5,747 nucleotides of DNA from Syntrophomonadaceae bacterium (GTDB lineage: Bacteria > Bacillota > Syntrophomonadia > Syntrophomonadales > Syntrophomonadaceae), in the NCBI GenBank assembly GCA_012798055.1, contig JAAZOA010000189.1:1-5747 (forward strand). Reading direction: 5' to 3'. Shown one piece after another: positions 1 through 5,672 of the stretch. The notes beneath the pieces were generated by a model. It was not told the DNA's origin, did not search any database, and saw nothing but the letters and a program-made list of their open reading frames with translations. The translations under genes and the position numbers were made by a program. Numbering within the stretch: the stretch's first letter is position 1; each line of letters starts with the position of its first letter.

Positions 1-479
1 ACATAATCCAGAACGGGCAACCTGGTGATTATACCTTCAGCCTGCATTTTCATCAGGGCTAAACAAAGGGCTACAAAGCTGCCGCTGATAGCTGCGGTGC
101 GGGTTCCCCCATCAGCCTGCAAGACATCACAGTCTATCCATACCGTCCTTTCTCCCAAAGCCTGCAGATCAACCACCGCCCGCAGGGACCTGCCGATGAG
201 GCGCTGTATTTCCGAGGTCCGCCCGGTTATTTTGCCCCGGGCAGCCTCTCTCTGAGTCCTGGTTTCTGTCGATGAGGGCAGAAGCGAATATTCAGCTGTC
301 ACCCAACCGCTGCCGCTGCCCTTCAGGAAAGGGGGGACCTTGGCCTCGATCATGGCCGTGCATAGGACCATAGTATCACCGGTCTGGACCAGGACCGATC
401 CGTCCGGATTCTTGGTAAATCCTGGTGTCAGCCGGAAGGTGCGCATCTCATCATTTTGCCTGTTATTCGGTCTGGTCAT
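1..479 (-). CDS. rph: RNase PH (tRNA 3'-end phosphorolytic exonuclease), N-terminal two thirds, cut by window edge
   Basis: Phosphate-dependent 3'-to-5' exoribonuclease that trims tRNA precursors in the cytoplasm. The visible 159 residues cover about two thirds of the roughly 240-260 residue family length; the C-terminal part, including the usual catalytic acidic residues, lies beyond the left edge. Family landmarks in order: GSVLVQTGDTMVLCTA (27-42), KVPPFLKGSGSGWVTAEY (47-64), the arginine-rich ETRTQREAARGK (72-83), GRTSEIQRLIGRSLR (86-100), LGERTVWIDCDVLQADGGTR (108-127). The ATG at 479 is preceded by AAGGAGGA (484-491), four bases away, which supports this start. It is the last visible gene of the murI-led operon, 11 bases after the hydro-lyase beta gene. 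One oddity: the motif usually read LPR(A/S)TETR is LPSSTETR here (67-74). Identification is very secure. Confidence 0.96.
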   Translation of the reverse strand, partial: MTRPNNRQNDEMRTFRLTPGFTKNPDGSVLVQTGDTMVLCTAMIEAKVPPFLKGSGSGWVTAEYSLLPSSTETRTQREAARGKITGRTSEIQRLIGRSLRAVVDLQALGERTVWIDCDVLQADGGTRTAAISGSFVALCLALMKMQAEGIITRLPVLDY

Positions 480-483
480 AAAA

Positions 484-491
484 TCCTCCTT
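484..491 (-). promoter_or_regulatory. Shine-Dalgarno site of rph
   Basis: AAGGAGGA on the minus strand, four bases before the rph ATG. It abuts and shares one base with the TGA stop (491-493) of the upstream hydro-lyase beta gene. This tight stop/ribosome-binding-site arrangement argues for co-translation in one transcript. Confidence 0.85.
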
Positions 492-1051
492 CATTCCTTT
501 GGACGCTCGTAGATATCATGGCCCTCAGCATCGATGGCTACGATACAGGGAAAATCTCGGACCTCGAGTCTGTAAAGGGCTTCGGGCCCCAATTCCGGAT
601 AGGCTATAACTTCGGCGGCAGTAATCCTTTCTGCCAGGTAGGCCCCGGCTCCCCCTACGGTCAGCAGGTAGACTGCACCATTTTCACGCATAGCCTTTTT
701 TACCTCCTGGTTCCTGGAGCCTTTGCCTATCATGACCCGGAGTCCCCTGGCTATCAGCAAGGGAGCATAAGCATCCATGCGCCCCGATGTGGTAGGCCCG
801 GCCGAACCTATAACGCGCCCGGGAGGGGCCGGACAAGGACCGACATAGTAGATGATTTGTCCCCGCAGGTCAAAGGGTAACTCCCGGCCTGCCCGGATCG
901 CTTCAGCCATCCTTTGGTGAGCCTGATCCCGGGCCGCATAGATGGTCCCTTCCACCAGCACTTCGTCCCCTACCTGCAGTGATCTTATATCTTCCAACTC
1001 CAGCGGAGCACGTATCGTTTTCACAAATTTCATTCCTCTCTTTAAACCCAT
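491..1051 (-). CDS. Class I fumarase / tartrate dehydratase-type hydro-lyase, beta subunit (Fumerase_C family)
   Basis: Beta subunit of a two-subunit [4Fe-4S] hydro-lyase; with the alpha subunit upstream it forms the equivalent of a full-length class I fumarase and should reversibly hydrate a dicarboxylate such as fumarate. Numbered from the ATG at 1051 (186 residues), the landmarks are GTIYAARDQAHQR (35-47), YYVGPCPAPPG (68-78), GSAGPTTSGRMD (82-93), MIGKGSR (107-113) and FPCIVAIDAEGHDIYER (167-183). The length is normal for a beta subunit. The start is uncertain. The ATG at 1051 has no visible Shine-Dalgarno. The ATG at 1033 fits family length but AGAGAGGA touches it directly. A GTG at 1024, nine bases after AGAGAGGA, also begins in family-like sequence (KTIRAPLELEDIRSL). 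The outermost start is given, though a start at 1033 or 1024 is more likely. The exact substrate (fumarate, tartrate, mesaconate or other) cannot be read from sequence. Confidence 0.93.
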   Translation of the reverse strand: MGLKRGMKFVKTIRAPLELEDIRSLQVGDEVLVEGTIYAARDQAHQRMAEAIRAGRELPFDLRGQIIYYVGPCPAPPGRVIGSAGPTTSGRMDAYAPLLIARGLRVMIGKGSRNQEVKKAMRENGAVYLLTVGGAGAYLAERITAAEVIAYPELGPEALYRLEVRDFPCIVAIDAEGHDIYERPKE

Positions 1052-1081
1052 TTTAGCGCGGAATCTTCGCAGCCGATCGCT

Positions 1082-1924
1082 TTAGAATTCAAGCTTAATA
1101 CGGCGGGTCGAGTGGCAACCCAGATTTACAGCCACCGGCAGGCACGCAATATGGGTGGGATAGGTCTCTATGTTTACTGCCAGCGCAGTATTATTGCCGC
1201 CTATCCCCATCACACCTATGCCGGAGGCATTGATCCGGGTCAGCATTTCCGTTTCCAGTTCCGCCAAATCAGGACTTTCATTGGGACGCCCCACCTCCCT
1301 CAATAGGGCGTGTTTGGCCAGCAGAGCGGCTTTTTCCATGTTCCCGCCTATGCCTACCCCTACGATGACTGGTGGGCACGGATTGCCCGCCGCGGCTCGT
1401 ACAACCTGGAGTATGAATTCTTTTACACCTTCAACCCCCGCGGAAGGCTTGAGCATGGCCAGCTGGCCCATATTCTCACTGCCGGCTCCTTTGGGCATGA
1501 GGGTTATCTGCAGGACATCCCCTGCTACCAAGCTTATATGAACGATGGCTGGGGTATTATCCCCGGTATTAATCCGCGCCAACGGATCCCTGACCACGGA
1601 TTTGCGCAAATAGCCGCGCTGATACCCGGTACTGATTCCCCGGTTGATGGCAGTCTCCAGACTTCCACCGATCAGCTGCACTTCCTGCCCCAACTTGACG
1701 TGAGCTACCACCATTCCGCAGTCCTGGCATAAAGCCATCCGGTCACGGCAAGCGATATCCGCGTTCTCCAGCATAATCTGCAAAAATCGTCTTGCTGCTG
1801 GATGGGTCTCCCGCTCCCTGGCTGTCTGCAGTGCTCCGTGCACGTCCTTGGGCAGGACCGTGTTGGCATCGATTACCGCCTGAGCTACCCTTTCTTCGAT
1901 TAGGTCAACCTTTATCTGCCGCAT
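1082..1924 (-). CDS. Class I fumarase / tartrate dehydratase-type hydro-lyase, alpha subunit (Fumerase family)
   Basis: Catalytic alpha subunit carrying the [4Fe-4S] cluster of a class I hydro-lyase; 280 residues from the ATG at 1924, normal for the family. That start is chosen because AGGAGGT (1929-1935) sits five bases upstream; an in-frame ATG at 1954 would add ten non-conserved residues. Probable cluster ligands are Cys66 in LCQDCGM, Cys183 in GNPCPP and Cys270 in NLGCHSTRR. Other landmarks are KGAGSENMGQLAMLKPSAG (145-163), VGVGIGGNMEKAALLAKHAL (188-207) and MGIGGNNTALAVNIE (239-253). The family motif is usually CQDTG and GGxTTAL; here they read CQDCG (extra Cys69) and GGNNTAL, so fumarase activity is likely but not certain. 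The gene begins 20 bases inside the activase gene, which suggests translational coupling. Tartrate dehydratase or mesaconase are alternatives. Confidence 0.93.
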   Translation of the reverse strand: MRQIKVDLIEERVAQAVIDANTVLPKDVHGALQTARERETHPAARRFLQIMLENADIACRDRMALCQDCGMVVAHVKLGQEVQLIGGSLETAINRGISTGYQRGYLRKSVVRDPLARINTGDNTPAIVHISLVAGDVLQITLMPKGAGSENMGQLAMLKPSAGVEGVKEFILQVVRAAAGNPCPPVIVGVGIGGNMEKAALLAKHALLREVGRPNESPDLAELETEMLTRINASGIGVMGIGGNNTALAVNIETYPTHIACLPVAVNLGCHSTRRIKLEF

Positions 1925-2693
1925 CTTTACCTCCTGCTGATGTCTCCAAACCATACCGGCAACACCCTATGGCCCCATTGTACTCGGGGAGTTCCAGAGA
2001 CTGCACCTGGCGACCGGTTTTTTTTCTTATTATGTCCCTAAGAGCACCATTCCTGGCGACTCCCCCGGCCATGATGATAATTCCGCTGTCTAATTTGGCC
2101 AGCATACTGGCGCAGCGCCGGTAGAGGGTATAATTTATCCCTGCTGCCAGCCTGCTGAGAGGGCATCCATCCACCAGGTGGCCGATTATCTCGGTTTCCC
2201 CGAAGATGGCGCAGGTTGAATTCAACCTGACGGGATCCTCACAATAGGACGATAGTTCTTCCAGGCTCATATCAAGAATAGCGGCCATGTTCTCCAGATA
2301 ACGACCTGAGCTGGCGGCACAGCGGTCATTGGTCATGAAATCGACTGTTTGCCCCGCGCGGACCTGAATGACTTTGGTGTCCTGGCCACCGATGTCCAAT
2401 AGGGTAAAGTCTTTATACCTGGTTTGGTAGACCGCACCCTTCACATGGGCTTGGATCTCCGGCAAATGCAAGGCTCCCTCTACCTGGATCTTGATTTTCC
2501 CATACCCTGTGGCTACCAGGGAGGATGTTGCATCGAGCCCCAGTCCGGCCAGGTCCAATTTGATCTGTCCCCTACTTTGGCCTCCATACCGCCGGTAAAA
2601 GGCAATGGTATCGAAACTGAGGGTTTTCTGCAGCTTGTCACCCTGCATCTCGACGATTTTAATGTTCCTTGAACCCAGGTCTATCCCTATCAT
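1905..2693 (-). CDS. 2-hydroxyacyl-CoA dehydratase activase (HgdC/BadF/BcrA-type ASKHA ATPase, archerase-like)
   Basis: ATPase that, in characterised relatives, is a homodimer with one bridging [4Fe-4S] cluster. It uses ATP hydrolysis to push a low-potential electron into a partner dehydratase or reductase. The 262-residue length matches HgdC-type single-domain activases. Seen in the sequence: phosphate-1 loop IGIDLGSRNIK (2-12), TGYGK (62-66), phosphate-2 motif DIGGQDTK (100-107), NDRCAASSGRYLE (122-134) with Cys125, STCAIFGETEII (159-170) with Cys161, and adenosine motif AGGVARNGAL (209-218). Cys125 and Cys161 match the two cluster ligands of the family, so the protein looks intact. Small deviations are AASSGR for the usual AAGTGR and FGETE for FAESE. 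The ATG at 2693 has GGAG nine bases upstream. The gene follows its presumed partner by 19 bases and overlaps the hydro-lyase alpha gene by 20 bases. Confidence 0.95.
   Translation of the reverse strand: MIGIDLGSRNIKIVEMQGDKLQKTLSFDTIAFYRRYGGQSRGQIKLDLAGLGLDATSSLVATGYGKIKIQVEGALHLPEIQAHVKGAVYQTRYKDFTLLDIGGQDTKVIQVRAGQTVDFMTNDRCAASSGRYLENMAAILDMSLEELSSYCEDPVRLNSTCAIFGETEIIGHLVDGCPLSRLAAGINYTLYRRCASMLAKLDSGIIIMAGGVARNGALRDIIRKKTGRQVQSLELPEYNGAIGCCRYGLETSAGGKDAADKG
1929..1935 (-). promoter_or_regulatory. Shine-Dalgarno site deciding the hydro-lyase alpha start
   Basis: AGGAGGT on the minus strand, five bases before the ATG at 1924. It lies inside the 3' end of the activase coding region, so ribosomes finishing the activase pass over it. 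It makes the ATG at 1924 the likely start in preference to the upstream in-frame ATG at 1954. Confidence 0.85.
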
Positions 2694-2712
2694 AGCTTAT
2701 TTCTCCATCCGG

Positions 2713-3687
2713 TCACCGGAGCATACTGACAAAAGCCTCTAAACGCATGCGGGTTCGGGCATCCATCCGGCCAGGCTGGTCGCCTTCCAGGGTGATAAAC
2801 GGCAGGCGGATTTTTTCCCGGTAGATGATGTCCTCAATCTGGCGGAAACAGAAGGTCTGGGTGTAGTGAATAATACCGTCTACCCGGCGCAATTCAAGCT
2901 GAGCCATGATGTCATCCAGGCGGGCAAAGGCTCCATAGGGATATGTGTACTGGCGATATTGTTCCACTATGTCGCCGGTAGTGAAGGGCATGGAGAATTG
3001 GCGCTGGACTTCATTGAATACCACCCTGGCTCCCATAGCTTCCAAATTCGCATATAGGTCGGTAAAAATAGGCGGGACCCCGATATAGGCTAACCGCACC
3101 CTATCCGGCCAAGGCCTCCTGCTGCGAGCTGCAGCGATAAATTCCTGCATCTCCCCCGCGAAGGCAATCGGGTCACCGTTGAAATCACTGGATGATACCA
3201 GATAATAATGGTTTTCTCCCCCGCTGACCTTATTTTCCCGCCAGGTCATCACATCGATTTCCTGGCACAAACAGCGGACCTGATCCAGTTGGGCCTTGAT
3301 CTTGTCAACGGCTCCGCGTTCTACTCTGAAAATGCGCATCAGCTTTTCGATTTCCGACTGAAGGGCCGCCGGATCACGGTCATAAGGATAGGCGAAGGGA
3401 ATGATATTGATATTTTTTAGCTGCAGTGTCTCCATCAAGGCCTGGGTATTGCTGCAATCACCCTGTATGACCGCTATCACAGCCTCCAGGTCCTGCTGCA
3501 GAGCCACTGCATAGAGTCCTTTTATCCAACCGCATGTATTGCGCGGGTATCCCGCATCTTCGGCAACCTCTACCAGCCGCCGTGCCTCGGCTGAATTGAT
3601 GAATATATTGTTCAGGTCCACCGGTGTCTTGCCGGCAGCCAATATCACTTCCACCGGAATACTGGTGGTGAAACCGATCCTATCCAT
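2713..3687 (-). CDS. 2-hydroxyacyl-CoA dehydratase family subunit, HgdB/BcrB-like (HGD-D family), no HgdA partner
   Basis: Member of the family that includes HgdA/HgdB, BcrB/BcrC and double-cubane cluster proteins. Known members hold [4Fe-4S] or [8Fe-9S] clusters and are reduced by an ATP-dependent activase, here the next gene. The 324 residues start with SIPVEVILAAGKTPVDLNN (9-27), followed by GYPRNTCGWIKGLY (46-59), IQGDCSN (74-80), IPFAYPYDRD (96-105), a less conserved, partly helical stretch with Cys139 and Cys141, RLAYIGVPPIFTDLY (198-212), FNEVQRQFSMPF (224-235), YTYPYG (247-252), GIIHYTQTFCFRQIED (271-286) and LEGDQPGRMDARTR (300-313). Cys52, Cys78 and Cys280 sit in the conserved blocks and are probable cluster ligands. 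ATG at 3687 follows GAGGGTG (3693-3699). Classical dehydratases need two different subunits; only one is encoded here, so a homodimer or an unlinked partner is inferred. Substrate is unknown. Confidence 0.92.
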   Translation of the reverse strand: MDRIGFTTSIPVEVILAAGKTPVDLNNIFINSAEARRLVEVAEDAGYPRNTCGWIKGLYAVALQQDLEAVIAVIQGDCSNTQALMETLQLKNINIIPFAYPYDRDPAALQSEIEKLMRIFRVERGAVDKIKAQLDQVRCLCQEIDVMTWRENKVSGGENHYYLVSSSDFNGDPIAFAGEMQEFIAAARSRRPWPDRVRLAYIGVPPIFTDLYANLEAMGARVVFNEVQRQFSMPFTTGDIVEQYRQYTYPYGAFARLDDIMAQLELRRVDGIIHYTQTFCFRQIEDIIYREKIRLPFITLEGDQPGRMDARTRMRLEAFVSMLR

Positions 3688-3707
3688 AAATACACCCTCT
3701 TAGTATC

Positions 3708-4508
3708 TTAGTAAAGGTCGACCCTGTGCACTTTCCGGATCACATCCCCCAGCAACATTCGCCCCACAATATAGAAGGATTCATCGTTGCCACTAACGTA
3801 AAATTCCCTCTGGTTGCGGTCGGGGCGATCGTTAAGCAGATCGCCTTTGCGCAGAATTTCGCTCAATTCCTCTACCGTTTCACAGGCTGGATCGACCAGG
3901 GTCAAGCCTTGGCCCGCACACCTGCTGATCAACGGAGCCAAAAACGGGTAATGGGTGCATCCCAGTACCAGAGTATCGATACCCTGACTGAGCAGCGGCC
4001 CCACATACTCCTCTATAGCCTGTTCGGTCTCCGGGCCGCTCAGGATTCCGGCTTCGATCAAAGGCACAAAGCGGGCGCAGGCCGCTGAGTATACATCGAG
4101 GCTGGGATCGATATCCTTTATGTTTTTGGTATAGGAGCCGCTGTTTACGGTGGCCTGGGTGGCAATTACGCCCACCTTTCCGCATCTGGTAGCCGAGACT
4201 GCCGCCCGAGCCCCTGGTTTGACCACCCCCAGGATTGGCACCGGACAAGATTTCTCCAATTCCGGCAGGGTCACCGATGAATGGGTACCACAAGCGACTA
4301 CGATGGTCTTCACCTGTTGATGCAGCAGAAATGCGATAATGTCATGTGCGTACTGAAATAGCTCCTCACGGCTCTTGCTGCCGTAAGGCACGTGCGCGGT
4401 GTCTCCGTAATATACAAAGCTTTCCCCGGGCAAACGCTCGAGCAGTGATTTGACCACCGTCAGCCCGCCTACCCCTGAGTCGAATATGCCGATTGGCCTG
4501 TTACTCAA
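3708..4508 (-). CDS. murI: Glutamate racemase
   Basis: Cofactor-independent racemase that makes D-glutamate for peptidoglycan in the cytoplasm. The 266 residues match the family length. Landmarks: IGIFDSGVGGLTVV (6-19) with catalytic-site Asp10 and Ser11, VYYGDTAHVPYGSKS (32-46), VVACGTHSS (70-78) with catalytic Cys73 and Thr75, GVIATQATVNSGSY (113-126), and LGCTHYPFL (182-190) with the second catalytic Cys184 followed by His186. Both catalytic cysteines are present, so activity is expected, but the normal ACNTA(S/T) segment reads ACGTHSS. The start codon is TTG at 4508, supported by GAGGTG (4516-4521) seven bases upstream and the fit of MSNRPIGIFDSG to the family N-terminus. It is the first gene of the six-gene minus-strand operon, 20 bases before the HgdB-like gene, and is divergent from the radical SAM gene. 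Confidence 0.96.
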   Translation of the reverse strand: MSNRPIGIFDSGVGGLTVVKSLLERLPGESFVYYGDTAHVPYGSKSREELFQYAHDIIAFLLHQQVKTIVVACGTHSSVTLPELEKSCPVPILGVVKPGARAAVSATRCGKVGVIATQATVNSGSYTKNIKDIDPSLDVYSAACARFVPLIEAGILSGPETEQAIEEYVGPLLSQGIDTLVLGCTHYPFLAPLISRCAGQGLTLVDPACETVEELSEILRKGDLLNDRPDRNQREFYVSGNDESFYIVGRMLLGDVIRKVHRVDLY

Positions 4509-4677
4509 TAGCTTACACCTCTATCATTTTGCACTGTTCCTCTTGGAGGTCAAAGTGTCATGCAATCCAATAAATACTCTAACACTTTTACCTGCCATGT
4601 GCCAGTCATGATCTTGTCCGGCCCCCTGTTCAAAGGCAGTCCGATTTGGTATCCTAGGCTGCAAAGGAGTGATCAGA
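4509..4677. promoter_or_regulatory. Divergent intergenic region with candidate promoters and a 7-bp inverted repeat
   Basis: This 169-base gap separates the minus-strand murI operon from the plus-strand radical SAM gene and must hold or transmit promoters for both unless other sites exist. A perfect 7-bp inverted repeat, AAAGTGT (4552-4558) and ACACTTT (4582-4588), is spaced by 23 bases. A weak plus-strand promoter candidate, GTGTCA (4555-4560) and TCTAAC (4578-4583) with a 17-base spacer, overlaps both arms. On the minus strand TGTTAGAGT (extended -10-like, 4576-4584) overlaps the same place but has no good -35. Each box matches consensus at only about four of six bases, so the promoter calls are tentative. 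The Shine-Dalgarno of murI is at 4516-4521. Confidence 0.3.
4663..4669 (+). promoter_or_regulatory. Shine-Dalgarno site deciding the radical SAM TTG start
   Basis: AAAGGAG lies eight bases before the TTG at 4678. An in-frame GTG at 4669 overlaps the last base of this site, so it cannot be served by it. The TTG is the better start. Confidence 0.75.
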
Positions 4678-5553
4678 TTGCGATACGTTGGCAATATATA
4701 TCGCCCCCCCAGCGAGGCTGGCAGCCTTTTGATCCAGGCGACCATAGGCTGTCCGCACAACAAGTGCACCTTCTGCTCCCTGTATAAAGGAGTTCGTTTC
4801 AGAGTGCGACCGGTCCAGGAAATCAAAGAAGATCTGCTCGCTGCCCGGGACCATTATGGGCCATTTGTCCAGTCCCTGTTTTTCCCGGACGGAAATACCA
4901 TAATCATGAAGACAGACCAACTGGTGGAGATTTTTTCCTATGCTCGGCAGCTCTTCCCCCACCTGGAGCGGATAACGGTTTATGGATCAGCCCGCTTCGT
5001 CAACAAAAAGAGCCTGCCCGAATTGACCCGGTTGAGAGAGGCCGGACTGAACCGCATCCATATGGGCATGGAGAGCGGTGATGATGCTACCCTGGAGAAG
5101 ATCTGCAAGGGAAGCAACTCTGAGGAGATAATTGCCGCCGGTCTGAAACTCAAGCAAGCCGGCATAGAAACCAGTGAATATTACCTGGTCGGTATAGCTG
5201 GACGGTCCAGGTGGAGAGAACATGCCCTGAACAGCGCCCGGGTCTTGAGCGCTTTCAGTCCTGAGTTCATAAGGCTGCGGACCTTTGCCCCCGAGCCCGG
5301 CACACCCATCCAGGAGGAAATTTCATCCGGGAGTTTTGAATACCTGAGTCCCCATGAAGCCTTGCGAGAGGTGCGGCTCTTGATCGAAAATCTGCACTGC
5401 CAAAACAGTATGGTATTGAGCGATCACATCACCAACTACTGGAATGTACATGGAATGATCCCTGAGGATAGGGAAAAGATGTTGGCCTCGATAGATCTGG
5501 CTCTTGAGATAGATGAAAGCCGCTTCCGCACCCCTGATTTGCATCATCGCTGA
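4678..5553 (+). CDS. Uncharacterised radical SAM protein
   Basis: Radical S-adenosylmethionine enzyme of unknown substrate. The 291 residues begin at TTG 4678, chosen for its spacing from AAAGGAG and because RYVGNIYRPPSEAGSL looks like the natural N-terminus of this group; a GTG at 4669 is the alternative. The cluster motif CPHNKCTFC gives Cys25, Cys30 and Cys33, a CX4CX2C spacing instead of the common CX3CX2C. Following blocks fit an Elp3/MiaB-like radical SAM barrel: FFPDGNTIIMKTDQL (68-82), ITVYGSARF (99-107), GLNRIHMGMESGDDATLEKI (123-142), AGIETSEYYLVGIAG (161-175) and LRTFAPEPGTP (200-210). The C-terminal part, with SDHITNYWNVHGMIPEDREKM from about 248, is of unknown role. No cobalamin-binding, TRAM or extra cysteine-rich domain is seen. 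It is transcribed away from murI, so a functional link to that operon is not implied. Confidence 0.92.
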   Translation: MRYVGNIYRPPSEAGSLLIQATIGCPHNKCTFCSLYKGVRFRVRPVQEIKEDLLAARDHYGPFVQSLFFPDGNTIIMKTDQLVEIFSYARQLFPHLERITVYGSARFVNKKSLPELTRLREAGLNRIHMGMESGDDATLEKICKGSNSEEIIAAGLKLKQAGIETSEYYLVGIAGRSRWREHALNSARVLSAFSPEFIRLRTFAPEPGTPIQEEISSGSFEYLSPHEALREVRLLIENLHCQNSMVLSDHITNYWNVHGMIPEDREKMLASIDLALEIDESRFRTPDLHHR

Positions 5554-5611
5554 TCCGACCAGCCCTAATGTTCGGTTTATTGGCCATTGCTGGCTTTCCC
5601 CGGAAAACCAT

Positions 5612-5646
5612 GATCAGCTCATCTCCCTTCAGGTGATGAGCTGATC
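5612..5646. terminator. Long hairpin between convergent genes, probable bidirectional terminator
   Basis: GATCAGCTCATC (5612-5623) pairs perfectly with GATGAGCTGATC (5635-5646) around an 11-base loop, giving a 12-bp stem. It lies 58 bases after the radical SAM stop and 26 bases after the stop of the probable convergent gene at the right edge. Neither side has a strong T-run (minus strand continues ATGGTTTTCC), so intrinsic termination is likely weak or the hairpin may act mainly in transcript stability. An operator is the alternative. Confidence 0.55.
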
Positions 5647-5672
5647 TCAGTTTAGACCCAGGCTTGTTTGGT

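Noticed and set aside
1112..1732. Plus-strand frames of 64 to 140 codons opposite the hydro-lyase alpha gene
   Set aside because: They are antisense shadows of a strongly conserved gene, with no motif support.
3880..4293. Alternative minus-strand 137-codon frame inside murI
   Set aside because: It is a shifted-frame shadow of murI; the murI frame carries all conserved motifs without interruption, so no frameshift is implied.
4523..4553. Minus-strand promoter for murI with TTGACC (4548-4553) and AATGAT (4523-4528)
   Set aside because: The spacer is 19 bases and the predicted transcription start would fall inside the Shine-Dalgarno of murI, leaving no usable leader.
4560..4787. Plus-strand 75-codon frame starting at ATG 4560, with GGAGGT nine bases upstream, as a possible leader peptide of the radical SAM gene
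   Set aside because: Two thirds are upstream of or out of frame with the clearly coding radical SAM gene, the composition looks random, and it resembles no family; only the ribosome-binding-like site supports it.
4524..4962. Minus-strand frames opposite the radical SAM 5' region
   Set aside because: They are antisense to a conserved coding region, have no recognisable motifs and lack convincing ribosome binding sites.
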